From: Lachnospiraceae bacterium
GTDB taxonomy: Bacteria > Bacillota > Clostridia > Lachnospirales > Lachnospiraceae
Length of the DNA: 64,000 bases
Direction: 5' to 3'
Assembly (NCBI GenBank): GCA_004557975.1
Contig: SFEV01000001.1
Location: 62,001-126,000, forward strand
Part shown: positions 53,208 to 62,294 of the stretch, piece after piece
Layout: every line of letters begins with the position of its first letter
How positions within the stretch are numbered: the stretch's first letter is position 1
Made by a program: the position numbers and the translations under genes
Notes under the pieces: generated by a model
The model's database searches: none
Seen by the model: only the letters and a program-made list of their open reading frames with translations
Told to the model about the DNA's origin: nothing

Positions 53208-54143
53208 ATGAAATGGGATGACAAGCCTTATTATTCCCTGGATTATGAAATGAAACACTGTTTCGGTGAAAAGGTATACAGGCTCGCCCTGAACGGAGGT
53301 ATGACATGCCCGAACCGTGACGGTACTGTCGGGAAGGGCGGATGTATTTTCTGCAGCAGAGGCGGATCCGGTGATTTCGCAGCTTCCTCGCTGCTTTCGA
53401 TACCGGAGCAGCTTGCCTCACAGAAGGCGCTGATTCGCCGGAAACGCCCGGTACAGAAATTCATTGCATATTTTCAGGCATATACAAACACGTACGCACC
53501 TGCAGCATACCTGGAAAAGATTTTTACAGAAGCCATCAATGACCCGGAGGTCGTTGTTCTTTCCATTGCCACCCGTCCGGATTGTCTGCCTGACGATGTG
53601 CTGGCTCTTCTGGAACGTCTGAACCGCATCAAACCGGTCTGGGTAGAGCTTGGTCTGCAGACTGTTCATGAGAATACCTCAAAGCTGATCCGCAGAGGCT
53701 ATGAGCTGTCATGCTTTGAACGGGCTGTATCTGCACTTCGAAGCTGCGGTATTCAGGTGATTGTTCACACTATTCTCGGATTACCCGGTGAAAGCCGGAC
53801 TCAGATGCTGGAGACAATGGCATACCTGAATCACAGTGATATCCAGGGAATCAAACTTCAGCTTCTCCATGTTCTGAGAGATACGGATCTCGCCTCCTGC
53901 TACGAATCGGGTTCTTTTGCCGTCCTCGGGATGGAGGAATATGTCCAGCTCCTCATTGACTGCGTCGAACGTCTGTCACCAGACATCGTCATCCACAGAA
54001 TGACCGGAGACGGTCCATCCGATCTTCTGATTGCACCGAAGTGGAGCATGCGCAAGCGCACAGTGCTGAACCGGATTCATGCGGCATTTCGCGAACGGGA
54101 TACCTGGCAGGGCAGACTGTATGACAGCGATCTGTACAAATGA
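53208..54143 (+). CDS. Radical SAM protein, TIGR01212 family (YhcC-like)
   Basis: A 311-residue radical SAM protein of the YhcC family. The cluster-binding cysteines are in GGMTCPNRDGTVGKGGCIFC (Cys, then CxxC), an unusual spacing typical of this family. FIAYFQAYTNTYAP, LSIATRPDCLPDDVL, WVELGLQTVHE and VHTILGLPGES follow the family pattern. Its reaction is not established; a role in tRNA or protein modification has been suggested for relatives. AAGGAG lies 10 nt before the start. It is followed 37 bp later by the DUF4364 gene. Confidence 0.93.
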   Translation: MKWDDKPYYSLDYEMKHCFGEKVYRLALNGGMTCPNRDGTVGKGGCIFCSRGGSGDFAASSLLSIPEQLASQKALIRRKRPVQKFIAYFQAYTNTYAPAAYLEKIFTEAINDPEVVVLSIATRPDCLPDDVLALLERLNRIKPVWVELGLQTVHENTSKLIRRGYELSCFERAVSALRSCGIQVIVHTILGLPGESRTQMLETMAYLNHSDIQGIKLQLLHVLRDTDLASCYESGSFAVLGMEEYVQLLIDCVERLSPDIVIHRMTGDGPSDLLIAPKWSMRKRTVLNRIHAAFRERDTWQGRLYDSDLYK

Positions 54144-54180
54144 AAACGATACATTAATTATTTACCAGGGAGGGATTATT

Positions 54181-54693
54181 ATGCCGGAACCATTTACTCT
54201 ATATAAGCTCATTGTCCTGTACATGCTGCAGAAAGTTGACTTTCCGCTGACGAATTCACAGATCTCAGCCTTTATTCTTGACCGCGGCTACACAACGTAC
54301 TTCACACTTCAGTCCGTACTCTCTGAGCTTGCGGAAAGCGGAATGATCCGGCAGGAAACGATCCGCAACAGCTCCTACTTTACCATAACAGAGTCCGGCT
54401 CGGAAGCGCTGCATTATTTTCAGAACAGGATTTCCAGAACAATCCGTGACGAAATAGACGAATATATGGCAGAAAATAAAATGAAGCTGCGCGATGAAGT
54501 CTCCATTATTGCGGACTACTACAAAAATACGGCAGATGAATACTCTGTACACTGTATTGTAAAGGAAAAGTATTCCAACCCCATCGACCTTACTGTCACC
54601 GTGCCGGACGAAGCGCAGGCAAAGGCTGTCTGTCGCAACTGGCGTAAACACTGTCAGAAAATTTATGAATTTGTAATGAAGGAACTGCTCTGA
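54181..54693 (+). CDS. DUF4364 family protein (winged-helix-like)
   Basis: A 170-residue protein found in clostridia. Residues 1-75 fit a winged-helix fold (LTNSQISAFILDRGYTTYFTLQSVLSEL...SYFTITESGSEAL), suggesting DNA binding or PadR-like regulation. The C-terminal half is alpha/beta. The start at 54181 has GGGAGG upstream. It is probably co-transcribed with the radical SAM gene. Function unknown. Confidence 0.88.
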   Translation: MPEPFTLYKLIVLYMLQKVDFPLTNSQISAFILDRGYTTYFTLQSVLSELAESGMIRQETIRNSSYFTITESGSEALHYFQNRISRTIRDEIDEYMAENKMKLRDEVSIIADYYKNTADEYSVHCIVKEKYSNPIDLTVTVPDEAQAKAVCRNWRKHCQKIYEFVMKELL

Positions 54694-54707
54694 ACAGTAT
54701 AATATAA

Positions 54708-54734
54708 GGCCACCGCTGCTGCGGTGGCCTTTCT
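54708..54734. terminator. Bidirectional terminator
   Basis: Perfect 9-bp stem GGCCACCGC/GCGGTGGCC with TGCT loop, followed by TTTCT on plus and TTATATT on minus. It ends the DUF4364 gene and the convergent SleB-like gene. Confidence 0.9.
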
Positions 54735-54753
54735 GGTATCTGTAAATGAAATC

Positions 54754-56145
54754 TTAATAGAACTGGTGGTCTCCAATCTGAGTACCTTTTCCTGAACCGG
54801 TGTTGAAGTAAAGGGCACTTCCTACCGGGTTCTCTCCGCCGATTGCTGCTGCTGCCGCATCATAGCAGGTGCTGGGGACACCGTTTGCCAGTGCGCTTGC
54901 AAGAGATCCGCTGTATGCCGGAGTAAACTGTCCGCTCTGGTAGATTACTTCGCTGATGGAGTTCGGGAAAGATCCGCTGTACACACGGTTCATGACAACC
55001 GCGCCGACTGCGACCATTCCCTCATAGCTCTGATTTCCCGCCTCGCAGTAAATCAGTGCTGCCAGAAGAGAAGTGTCGTCCGTACCTGTGGACGCTGCCT
55101 CTGTCTCCTCCACATACGCTTCCGTTTCAACATATGCCTCTGTCTCGACATATGCTTCTGTCTCCACGTACGTCTCTATATATTCAGGCTCTGTGCTGTT
55201 TGAATTCGTCACTACGTTGCCGTTTGCATCATAGAAAGTATCTGTATCGGCATCGTAATATCCGCCCTCACCGATCACCACATCATCACCGCTTCCGTCA
55301 TCCACAGGCTCTGTCTGCGGTGCTTCGGTCTGAGGAGCCTCTGTCTGAGGAGCTTCCGTCTGCGGTGCCTCGGTCTGGGGAGCTTCCGTCTCTGTGTAGG
55401 TCGGTTCTGTATATGTCGGCTCTGAATAAGTCGGTTCTGTATATGTCGGTTCCGTATAGGTCGGCTCTGTGTAAGTATAGGTGTAATCCGGTTCTGTGTA
55501 TGTATCCGTGTAATCCGGCTCCGCATACTCTTCCTCGCTGTCGAGGATCACTCCGTCCTTCAGTACAGCAGTCTCAAGCAGAAGTACCGGGGCTACATCA
55601 TCTTCAGATACGTATGCCACACTGTCCTCCTCTTCGCCGTACTTCACCTGAAGCCAGTGACCATTGTCCTGCAGAAGTACAAAAGAATCTCTCGTGTCCA
55701 ATATCTCCAGGACATCAGAGGAACCATCCTCCCCCGCAAACAGCTTTACATCGTCCCACATTGTGGCAACGCCTTCCACGCCGTACTTTTCTGCGAGTTC
55801 TTTTACATCATCTCCAAAAACAAGATATTCATTCTTTACAAACCCTGTAATTCCACCGGAATAAATCTCAGTCCACTCTTCACCCTTCTTGACAACCCAG
55901 GCTGCTCCCCCCTGGTAGAGGAATCCGAGAATCTCTCCTTCTTCATCTGCAGTTCTCCGGATATTAATTCCTGTACTGACTTCTTCATCATTCGTCATCA
56001 CAAGATCCTTCCAGGCATCCTCCTGCTCGTAAGGAATTGCAATCACATCTGATTCTTCCTGCGCTGCCGCTGTCATACTCATCATCATAGCTGCCGCCAT
56101 GACTGCCACAGAACAGGCAACTGCGCATTTAGTCTTTCTAATCAT
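54754..56145 (-). CDS. Secreted SleB-like cell-wall hydrolase with SH3 domains and repeats
   Basis: A 463-residue exported protein with a signal peptide (1-28, AAA-Q cleavage region). Two SH3-like regions (about 55-112 and 125-187) follow, then a Tyr/Thr/Glu/Pro repeat tract (208-250), five TEAPQ units, a YVETEA tract (325-345) and a C-terminal Hydrolase_2 (SleB/CwlJ) domain (about 356-463). The catalytic Glu368 is in LIYCEAGNQSYEGMVAVGAVVMNRV. SleB-type enzymes act as lytic transglycosylases on peptidoglycan. Despite the sporulation link of the family, no sporulation gene is near. It has its own promoter (56226-56254) and a terminator. Confidence 0.92.
   Translation of the reverse strand: MIRKTKCAVACSVAVMAAAMMMSMTAAAQEESDVIAIPYEQEDAWKDLVMTNDEEVSTGINIRRTADEEGEILGFLYQGGAAWVVKKGEEWTEIYSGGITGFVKNEYLVFGDDVKELAEKYGVEGVATMWDDVKLFAGEDGSSDVLEILDTRDSFVLLQDNGHWLQVKYGEEEDSVAYVSEDDVAPVLLLETAVLKDGVILDSEEEYAEPDYTDTYTEPDYTYTYTEPTYTEPTYTEPTYSEPTYTEPTYTETEAPQTEAPQTEAPQTEAPQTEAPQTEPVDDGSGDDVVIGEGGYYDADTDTFYDANGNVVTNSNSTEPEYIETYVETEAYVETEAYVETEAYVEETEAASTGTDDTSLLAALIYCEAGNQSYEGMVAVGAVVMNRVYSGSFPNSISEVIYQSGQFTPAYSGSLASALANGVPSTCYDAAAAAIGGENPVGSALYFNTGSGKGTQIGDHQFY
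55309..55524 (-). repeat. In-frame TYTEP and TEAPQ repeats in the SleB-like gene
   Basis: 15-bp period units encode TYTEP/TYSEP (residues 208-250), then five TEAPQ units (253-279). The TEAPQ tract resembles the PQTDP tract of the NlpC/P60 gene at 15395. A further YVETEA tract lies at 55096-55182. Confidence 0.88.
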
Positions 56146-56183
56146 TACTATTTCTCCTCCTCGGGTACTGCTTAATACATTTC

Positions 56184-56240
56184 TGTTAAAATTATTACAT
56201 ATTTGTTAACTCATGTTACAAGCACATTGTAATATGTTTA
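56184..56240 (-). promoter_or_regulatory. Array of TGTTA-type half-sites over the SleB-like leader and promoter
   Basis: TGTTAA at 56184 and 56204, TGTTAC at 56214, TGTAAT at 56228 and TGTTTA at 56235 (plus strand). The first three are spaced 20 and 10 bp, one face of the helix. They resemble WalR half-sites (TGTWAH) but not the exact 11-bp spacing. Confidence 0.3.
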
Positions 56241-56254
56241 ACCTTGTTTGTCAA
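56226..56254 (-). promoter_or_regulatory. Promoter of the SleB-like gene
   Basis: TTGACA (56249-56254), 17-bp spacer and TACAAT (56226-56231) on the minus strand. The leader is about 70-80 nt. Confidence 0.85.
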
Positions 56255-56339
56255 GCATTATTCGTATTTTTCCTGAATATATTCAGGGCCAGGCGAAGAA
56301 TAGCCGTATAATCCATCTTTTTTTCAGGTAATAAACATG

Positions 56340-56386
56340 TAAAAAATAAAGGACAGAACGCACAGAAATTCTGTGCTGCCCTGTCC
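56340..56386 (-). terminator. Terminator after trmH-type gene or small RNA
   Basis: GGACAG pairs with CTGTCC, with an inner GCACAGAA/TTCTGTGC stem, followed by TTTATTTTTT on the minus strand. A strong intrinsic terminator. Confidence 0.92.
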
Positions 56387-56503
56387 CGACAGAGGAACTG
56401 CTCCATTCCCCCCATATTGACCTATATTATGAGTTGCCCGACAAATGAGCCTGACGTCGATTTCGTGTTCTGCACTATCAAAATCGACGAAAACATTCAA
56501 AAT
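56387..56503 (-). ncRNA. Candidate small RNA between trmH-type and SleB-like genes
   Basis: No gene is seen in 56387-56536. A 9-bp hairpin CGTCGATTT/AAATCGACG (56455-56489) lies upstream of the strong terminator. A possible promoter TGACAT-18 bp-TAATAT (56534-56539, 56510-56515) overlaps the end of the methyltransferase gene. Together they could define a transcript of about 160 nt ending at 56340. It could equally be a long 3' UTR. No known RNA family was recognised. Confidence 0.3.
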
Positions 56504-56536
56504 CCGCTCATATTATCATTTACGTACAGATGCATG

Positions 56537-57313
56537 TCAGGAATAACGTCTCTGACGGTTCGCCTCATACATTAATACAGCAGAAGCTACTGCCGCATTC
56601 AGCGACTCCACCTGACCGCACATGGGTATTTTTATGTAGACATCTGCCAGCTCCGCCGTCCCACCGGTCAGGCCGCGGCTTTCATTTCCGATCAGAAATC
56701 CCGTCGGTGTGCGATAGGACTGCCCGTCATAAGTGCCTGTCCCTCTCAGATGTGCGGCATACAGCGTCACTCCCGCAGCTTTCAGCTCTGCCAGTGACTG
56801 CTTCAGATCATCCGTATAACAGAAAGGCATACGGTAAATGGACCCCATTGTGGAACGGATCACTTTCGGATTGTACAAATCCACACAGCCGCTGCTCATC
56901 AGGATTCCGGTGACACCTGCGCCCTCACCTGTCCTGAGAATAGTTCCGAGATTACCCGGATCCTGAAGATTCTCCAGAACCATAATCAGAGGATTCTCTC
57001 CGTACAGCTCCCGAATTTCATAGTGATACTGCCTCACGAGACACAGCACACCCTGAGGTGTCCTGGTATCGGATACGCTCTCAAAAACACGATCTGACAG
57101 CAGAGTCACCTGACGGTCATCAAACAGAGAGCTGTGCTTCTGATAGAAACTTTCTGATACGTATGTATGCACCAGGCGGTCCGCAGGCGCCTCCTGGTAC
57201 ATTTTGATTCCTTCCACAATGAAAACATCCTGCGCATTCCGCTCCTTCCCCTTCTTCTGAAGCTGAATGAGCTGTTTCACCTGCGCATTAGAAGTACTTG
57301 TTATACAATTCAC
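56537..57313 (-). CDS. TrmH-family RNA 2'-O-methyltransferase
   Basis: A SPOUT-class methyltransferase of 258 residues. An N-terminal substrate-binding domain (KQLIQLQKKGKERNAQDVFIVEGIKM) precedes the SpoU domain. The three motifs are VLENLQDPGNLGTILRTGEG, FLIGNESRGL and IPMCGQVESLNAAVASAVLMYE, which form the trefoil knot and SAM site. It should methylate a ribose in tRNA or 23S rRNA; the target is unknown. It follows pfkA by 19 bp and is probably co-transcribed with it. Confidence 0.93.
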   Translation of the reverse strand: MNCITSTSNAQVKQLIQLQKKGKERNAQDVFIVEGIKMYQEAPADRLVHTYVSESFYQKHSSLFDDRQVTLLSDRVFESVSDTRTPQGVLCLVRQYHYEIRELYGENPLIMVLENLQDPGNLGTILRTGEGAGVTGILMSSGCVDLYNPKVIRSTMGSIYRMPFCYTDDLKQSLAELKAAGVTLYAAHLRGTGTYDGQSYRTPTGFLIGNESRGLTGGTAELADVYIKIPMCGQVESLNAAVASAVLMYEANRQRRYS

Positions 57314-57332
57314 GCTGATCTCCCGTCTGCGA

Positions 57333-58307
57333 TCAGATAGCCATAGCCTTGGCTACCCGAACCATATAGTCAGAAATATCCTTCTGCATTTTCAGCGCCT
57401 CATCAATATCATAATCCACATACTGGCCATTGCGGTAAGCCACGACACGATTTGTCTGTCCCTGTGCAAGAAGGTCCGCAGCATACGCACCCATGACAGA
57501 TGCATAGACACGGTCACGACATGTCGGGCTTCCGCCGCGCTGCATATGTCCGAGAATGGTCGCGCGCGTCTCCACGCCGGTAGCCGCCTCGATACGGCGC
57601 GCCATACTGGTGGAGTGGCCGATACCTTCTGCGTTGATAATAATATGATGCTTTTTGCCGCGCTTGCGGTTATGGATAATATTGTTAATCAGTACCTGCT
57701 CGTCATAGTCGTAGCGCTCCGGCAGAAGAATGTCCTCAGCACCGTTTGCGATACCGCACCACAGCGCAATGTAGCCCGCATTTCTGCCCATAACCTCAAT
57801 AATACTGCAGCGCTCATGGGAAGTGGAGGTATCTCTGACTTTGTCAATCGCATCCATTGCTGTATTGACCGCCGTATCGAATCCGATTGTATAGTCGGTA
57901 CACGCAATGTCGAGGTCGATGGTTCCCGGTACACCGATGGTATTGATGCCTCTGGCAGCAAGCTGCTGAGCTCCCGCAAAGGAACCGTCGCCGCCGATGA
58001 CCACCAGCCCGTCAATGCCATGCTTTCTGCAGATCTCTGCTCCCGCGTCCTGTCCCTCCGCCGTACGGAACTCGGAACACCGCGCCGTGTACAGAATCGT
58101 ACCGCCCTTTGAAATCGTGTCGGAAACATCCCTTGCGTGGAGATCACGGATTTCTTCATTCAGCAGGCCTTTGTAGCCCTGATTTATTCCTTTAACCTTA
58201 AGTCCCTGTGACAGAGCCTTACGTACTACAGCACGGATCGCCGCATTCATACCCGGAGCGTCGCCGCCGCTTGTCAGTACACCGATCGTCTCAACCTTCT
58301 TTGCCAT
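57333..58307 (-). CDS. pfkA: ATP-dependent 6-phosphofructokinase
   Basis: Key glycolytic kinase, 324 residues. It has the N-terminal GVLTSGGDAPGMNAAIR, GGDGSF (Gly after Asp, marking ATP and not PPi use), the catalytic PGTID segment, MGRNAGYIALW and AEGIGHS. The motif usually read TIDND is TIDLD here; the catalytic first Asp is kept. GHMQRGGSPTCRDRVYAS is also present. AGGAGG lies 7 nt before the start at 58307. The order dnaE-pfkA is common in Firmicutes; pfkA also has a promoter of its own. Confidence 0.97.
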   Translation of the reverse strand: MAKKVETIGVLTSGGDAPGMNAAIRAVVRKALSQGLKVKGINQGYKGLLNEEIRDLHARDVSDTISKGGTILYTARCSEFRTAEGQDAGAEICRKHGIDGLVVIGGDGSFAGAQQLAARGINTIGVPGTIDLDIACTDYTIGFDTAVNTAMDAIDKVRDTSTSHERCSIIEVMGRNAGYIALWCGIANGAEDILLPERYDYDEQVLINNIIHNRKRGKKHHIIINAEGIGHSTSMARRIEAATGVETRATILGHMQRGGSPTCRDRVYASVMGAYAADLLAQGQTNRVVAYRNGQYVDYDIDEALKMQKDISDYMVRVAKAMAI

Positions 58308-58348
58308 GTTGTACCTCCTGCCTCGCACTTAAAATAAATTTTTTTCTA

Positions 58349-58377
58349 ATTTTAATCTATTTTCCGCCATTTGTAAA
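58349..58377 (-). promoter_or_regulatory. Promoter of pfkA
   Basis: TTTACA (58372-58377), 17-bp spacer and TAAAAT (58349-58354) on the minus strand, in the gap between dnaE and pfkA. Confidence 0.75.
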
Positions 58378-58383
58378 GGTAAC

Positions 58384-61300
58384 CTACTTTTTTTGCGTTA
58401 CTTTTACATTTTCTTTACCAAAAATATCATAGAGCTGCTGCAGCATCGCGTCATCCGCATTTACTGTCCAGTTATCACCCAGCTTCCGCACGGCCCTCTC
58501 GCTGCGCACGTAAATCGCAACGTGATCCCTGCCTTCGCTGTGGCGGAGGATTCCAAACAGCTGCTGCTCCTTCTCCCGGTATTCCTTCATATCTGCAAAC
58601 TGCACCCACAGCTCCATCGGAACCTCCTCGAAGGGCCAGATTTTCTCGCAGATCAGCTTGCTTGGCTTATCGTCCTCGCTGTTTACACGACCTCGGACGA
58701 AAATTTTCCGGTCCTCCGTCAGATACTGGCTGTTCTTTTCATAGTCCCGCGGAAAAACGACTACTTCCACCGTACCGACCAGATCCTCCAGCGTGACAAA
58801 TGCCATCGTCTTGTTCTGTTTCGTATATTTGATGGTTTTGGAGGTGATCATACCGCCGATCACAGCAGTGCTTCCATCCTTCACCCGCGACTGTCCTGTC
58901 TCCTCATCCAGCGCAAAATCAGCTGTCACGTTGGAAATCCCCCGTCTCCACAGAGATTCGTACTTATCCAGAGGATGACCGCTGATATAGATGCCCAGCA
59001 CCTCTTTTTCAAATGCGAGAATCTGCTCCTTATCAAATTCTCCCACATTCGGCATCTGTACCTCGTACTCCCGTTTCTCTTCCTCGCCCATCAGATCAAA
59101 CAGAGACATCTGTCCTGTCACGGATGTTTTTTTCTCCATGGTGACGCGCTCCATAACGCCTGCATAGACGTGCATCAACTGTTTTCGCGTCCCGCCGAGT
59201 CCGTCAAGAGCCCCCGATTTAATCAGGCTCTCAATGGTACGCCTGTTGACCTCCCGTCCCGACACACGCTCAATGAAATCGGCTATACTGCAAAACGGTC
59301 CGCGGTCATTGCGCTCCTTTACAATCGCATCGATGACCGGACGCCCGATACTTTTGATTGCAGAAAGTCCGTAGCGGATATTTCCGCGGTCCACGGAAAA
59401 GCTGCTCTCCCCAAGATTGATATCAGGCGGAAGGATTCCGATTCCCATCTGACGGCACGTCAGAATATATTCTGCCACTTTTCCCGGATTATCAATCACA
59501 GAAGTCATCAGTGCCGCCATAAATTCCACCGGATAATAATATTTCAGCCACGCCGTCTGATAGGCAACGACGGCATATGCGGCCGCGTGGGACTTGTTGA
59601 AGGCATACTTGGCGAAATCCGTCATGTCGTCGTATATTTTATTGGCAGTCTTTTCATCAATTCCGTTGGCAATGCAGCCCGGTACACCCTCCGCTTCATT
59701 TCCGTATACGAAATTCTGGCGCTCCTTCGCCATTACTGCCGCCTTTTTCTTTGACATTGCCCTGCGCACCAGGTCGCTGCGCCCAAGGGTATAGCCGCCG
59801 AGATCACGCACAATCTGCATAACCTGCTCCTGGTAGACAATGCAGCCGTATGTCGGCTCCAGGATCGGCTCCAGCTGCGGGCAGTCATACGTAATATTTT
59901 CCGGATGATTTTTGCCGTAAATGTATTTCGGAATAAAATCCATCGGTCCCGGACGATACAGGGAAATACCGGCAATCACGTCTTCCAGGCTCTGTGGTTT
60001 CAGCTCTTTCATAAAGTTCTTCATGCCCGCACTTTCCAGCTGAAATACACCGTCAGTCTTTCCCGTTCCGAGTGAATCCAGCACAGCCTTGTCATCGTAA
60101 TCGATCTTGGCCATATCGATGGATGTCCCGCTGCTCTTCTCGGCCAGCTCCACCGCATTCTGAATAACGGTCAGTGTGCGCAGTCCCAGGAAATCCATTT
60201 TCAGAAGCCCCAGCTCCTCCAGCGTCGTCATCGTAAACTGGGTCGTGATCGTGCCGTCAGAAGCCCTCGAGAGAGGTACGTACTCATCCACATCCTTCTG
60301 GCTGATCACGACTCCGGCCGCGTGCATGGAGGTGTGGCGCGGAAGCCCTTCCAGACGTTTTGACATGTCGATCAGTTCATGAACCTGTGCATCATTTCCA
60401 TACATGGTACGCAGCTCCATGCTCATTTCCAGAGCCTTGTCGATGGTGATATTCAGCTCCTGCGGAACCATCTTGGCAATTGTATCACACAGAGCATATG
60501 GAAGATCCATAACCCGTCCCACATCACGGATCACACCCCGCGCTGCCATCGTACCGAAGGTCACAATCTGAACGACGCGATCCTTGCCATACTTGCGAAC
60601 CACGTAATCGATGACCTCCTGACGCCGCTCGAAGCAGAAATCAATATCAATATCGGGCATGGACACGCGCTCCGGATTCAGAAATCGCTCAAACAGAAGG
60701 TTGTACCGGATCGGATCAAGCTGCGTAATTCCAAGGGTATACGAGACAATACTGCCGGCCGCCGAGCCTCTTCCCGGTCCCACCATGATGTTATTCTCCC
60801 GCGCATAGCGGATAAAATCCCACACAATCAGGAAATAATCTACATACCCCATCTCTTTGATGACAGAAAGTTCATATTCCAGCCGGCCCTTCAGCTCATC
60901 TGACCGGTCACCGTACAGCCGTTCCAGCCCCTCAAAGCACAGCTTATTCAGATATTCCCAGGATGTATACGGCGCCGGAACGTCAAATTTCGGCAGCTTC
61001 GTCACGCCGAATTCAATCTCCACATGACATCTCTGCGCAATTCTGTGGGTATTTTCCAGCGCTTCCGGCGCATACGGAAACAGCTGGGCCATCTGCTGCG
61101 GCGATTTGACAAAATACTGCCCGCCCTCATAACGCATACGGTCTTCATCGGCCAGTTTTTTCCCTGTCTGAATACACAGCAGGATATCATGGGAAGCCAC
61201 ATCGTCTTCATACGTATAATGAACATCATTCGTCGCCACAAGCGGGATACCCGTCTCGCGGCTCATTCGCACAAGCTGCTGATTCACAAGCCGTTGCTCC

Positions 61301-61842
61301 GGAATCCCGTGATCCTGCAGCTCCAGGAAATAGTTGTCCTCTCCGAATACCTCCCGGTATCGCAGCGCCGTCTCCTTTGCCTCCTCATACATACCGCGCA
61401 CAAGATATCGCTGTACTTCTCCCGCAAGACAGGCGCTGAGCGCTATGAGGCCCTCGTGATACTGACGCAGAAGCTCCATATCGACACGCGGTCGGTAATA
61501 AAAGCCTTCCACGAACCCCTTTGACACAATTTTCATCAGATTGGCATAGCCCGTATTATTCTCCGCCAGCAGCACCAGATGATAGTAGCGATCCTCATCA
61601 TTTCCCGCTTCACGGTCAAAACGTGAGTTGGGAGCCACGTACACCTCACATCCAAGGACAGGATTGATACCTGCTGCCCGCGCTTCTCTGTAAAAATCGA
61701 TGACACCGTACATGACACCGTGATCTGTGATCGCAGCACTGTCCATCCCCAGCTCCTTCACACGGGCCACGTATTCCTTAATCTTATTGGAACCGTCCAG
61801 CAGACTGTACTCTGTGTGGACGTGTAAATGTGTAAAATTCAA
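58384..61842 (-). CDS. dnaE: DNA polymerase III alpha subunit (DnaE)
   Basis: Replicative polymerase subunit of the DnaE type, 1152 residues. The N-terminal PHP domain starts HLHVHTEYSLLDG. The catalytic aspartates are in SMPDIDIDFCFERR and in LLKMDFLGLRTLTVI. The palm and fingers (GPGRGSAAGSIVSYTLGITQLDP), a helix-hairpin-helix region and a C-terminal OB-fold (TAVIGGMITSKTIKYTKQNKTMAFVTLEDL) follow. Clostridia also have PolC as main polymerase, so this enzyme probably extends primers or acts in lagging-strand synthesis. It has its own promoter at 61881-61909. Confidence 0.98.
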   Translation of the reverse strand: MNFTHLHVHTEYSLLDGSNKIKEYVARVKELGMDSAAITDHGVMYGVIDFYREARAAGINPVLGCEVYVAPNSRFDREAGNDEDRYYHLVLLAENNTGYANLMKIVSKGFVEGFYYRPRVDMELLRQYHEGLIALSACLAGEVQRYLVRGMYEEAKETALRYREVFGEDNYFLELQDHGIPEQRLVNQQLVRMSRETGIPLVATNDVHYTYEDDVASHDILLCIQTGKKLADEDRMRYEGGQYFVKSPQQMAQLFPYAPEALENTHRIAQRCHVEIEFGVTKLPKFDVPAPYTSWEYLNKLCFEGLERLYGDRSDELKGRLEYELSVIKEMGYVDYFLIVWDFIRYARENNIMVGPGRGSAAGSIVSYTLGITQLDPIRYNLLFERFLNPERVSMPDIDIDFCFERRQEVIDYVVRKYGKDRVVQIVTFGTMAARGVIRDVGRVMDLPYALCDTIAKMVPQELNITIDKALEMSMELRTMYGNDAQVHELIDMSKRLEGLPRHTSMHAAGVVISQKDVDEYVPLSRASDGTITTQFTMTTLEELGLLKMDFLGLRTLTVIQNAVELAEKSSGTSIDMAKIDYDDKAVLDSLGTGKTDGVFQLESAGMKNFMKELKPQSLEDVIAGISLYRPGPMDFIPKYIYGKNHPENITYDCPQLEPILEPTYGCIVYQEQVMQIVRDLGGYTLGRSDLVRRAMSKKKAAVMAKERQNFVYGNEAEGVPGCIANGIDEKTANKIYDDMTDFAKYAFNKSHAAAYAVVAYQTAWLKYYYPVEFMAALMTSVIDNPGKVAEYILTCRQMGIGILPPDINLGESSFSVDRGNIRYGLSAIKSIGRPVIDAIVKERNDRGPFCSIADFIERVSGREVNRRTIESLIKSGALDGLGGTRKQLMHVYAGVMERVTMEKKTSVTGQMSLFDLMGEEEKREYEVQMPNVGEFDKEQILAFEKEVLGIYISGHPLDKYESLWRRGISNVTADFALDEETGQSRVKDGSTAVIGGMITSKTIKYTKQNKTMAFVTLEDLVGTVEVVVFPRDYEKNSQYLTEDRKIFVRGRVNSEDDKPSKLICEKIWPFEEVPMELWVQFADMKEYREKEQQLFGILRHSEGRDHVAIYVRSERAVRKLGDNWTVNADDAMLQQLYDIFGKENVKVTQKK

Positions 61843-61880
61843 GTTTTTCTCCTTCGTGTTCGTTTTCTCATTCTCTCATG

Positions 61881-61909
61881 ATTTTAACATTTTTGCACAG
61901 AAGCCGCAA
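61881..61909 (-). promoter_or_regulatory. Promoter of dnaE
   Basis: TTGCGG (61904-61909), 17-bp spacer and TAAAAT (61881-61886) on the minus strand. Confidence 0.65.
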
Positions 61910-61942
61910 GAGCGGATCAGAACAGTGACTGTAACAACGAAA

Positions 61943-61971
61943 GCGGGGACTGCATGTACTGCAGTCCCCGC
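61943..61971 (-). terminator. Terminator of the small gene upstream of dnaE
   Basis: Perfect 12-bp stem GCGGGGACTGCA/TGCAGTCCCCGC with a 5-nt loop, followed by TTTCGTTGTT on the minus strand. Confidence 0.88.
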
Positions 61972-62023
61972 ACTGGATTTCAAGTTTAAGATAAAATATT
62001 CCGGTAATTTTGATGACCGGTAA

Positions 62024-62257
62024 TTAATCATTCATCATGAAGCTGATCAGTCTGTCGATATCTTCCTTCTCGTATGCAATGATCTCCAGCTCCGGAATCT
62101 CTCCATTTGAAAAAATGTTTGCCATGGATACATACTGGCAGAGCTTTGACTTCAGATTCAGTCTGTCGCCCTCTCCTGTCACTAATTCTACTCTTCCCTT
62201 ACAAGCGTCCACTACCTCAAAAAATCTGTTGATGTTTGTGATATTCTGTACTTTCAT
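62024..62257 (-). CDS. Small conserved-looking protein of unknown function
   Basis: 77 residues, no signal peptide or membrane segment. It begins MKVQNITNINRFFEVVDAC and ends acidic (EKEDIDRLISFMMND), with alternating helix and strand character. It has a strong GGAGAGGAGA ribosome-binding site, its own promoter at 62295-62323 and a terminator, so it is very likely a real gene. I do not recognise its family. The fold could be a small regulator or polymerase-associated protein, but nothing proves it. Confidence 0.75.
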   Translation of the reverse strand: MKVQNITNINRFFEVVDACKGRVELVTGEGDRLNLKSKLCQYVSMANIFSNGEIPELEIIAYEKEDIDRLISFMMND

Positions 62258-62294
62258 ATCTCTGTCTCCTCTCCTATCCCTCTTTTACACGCCC

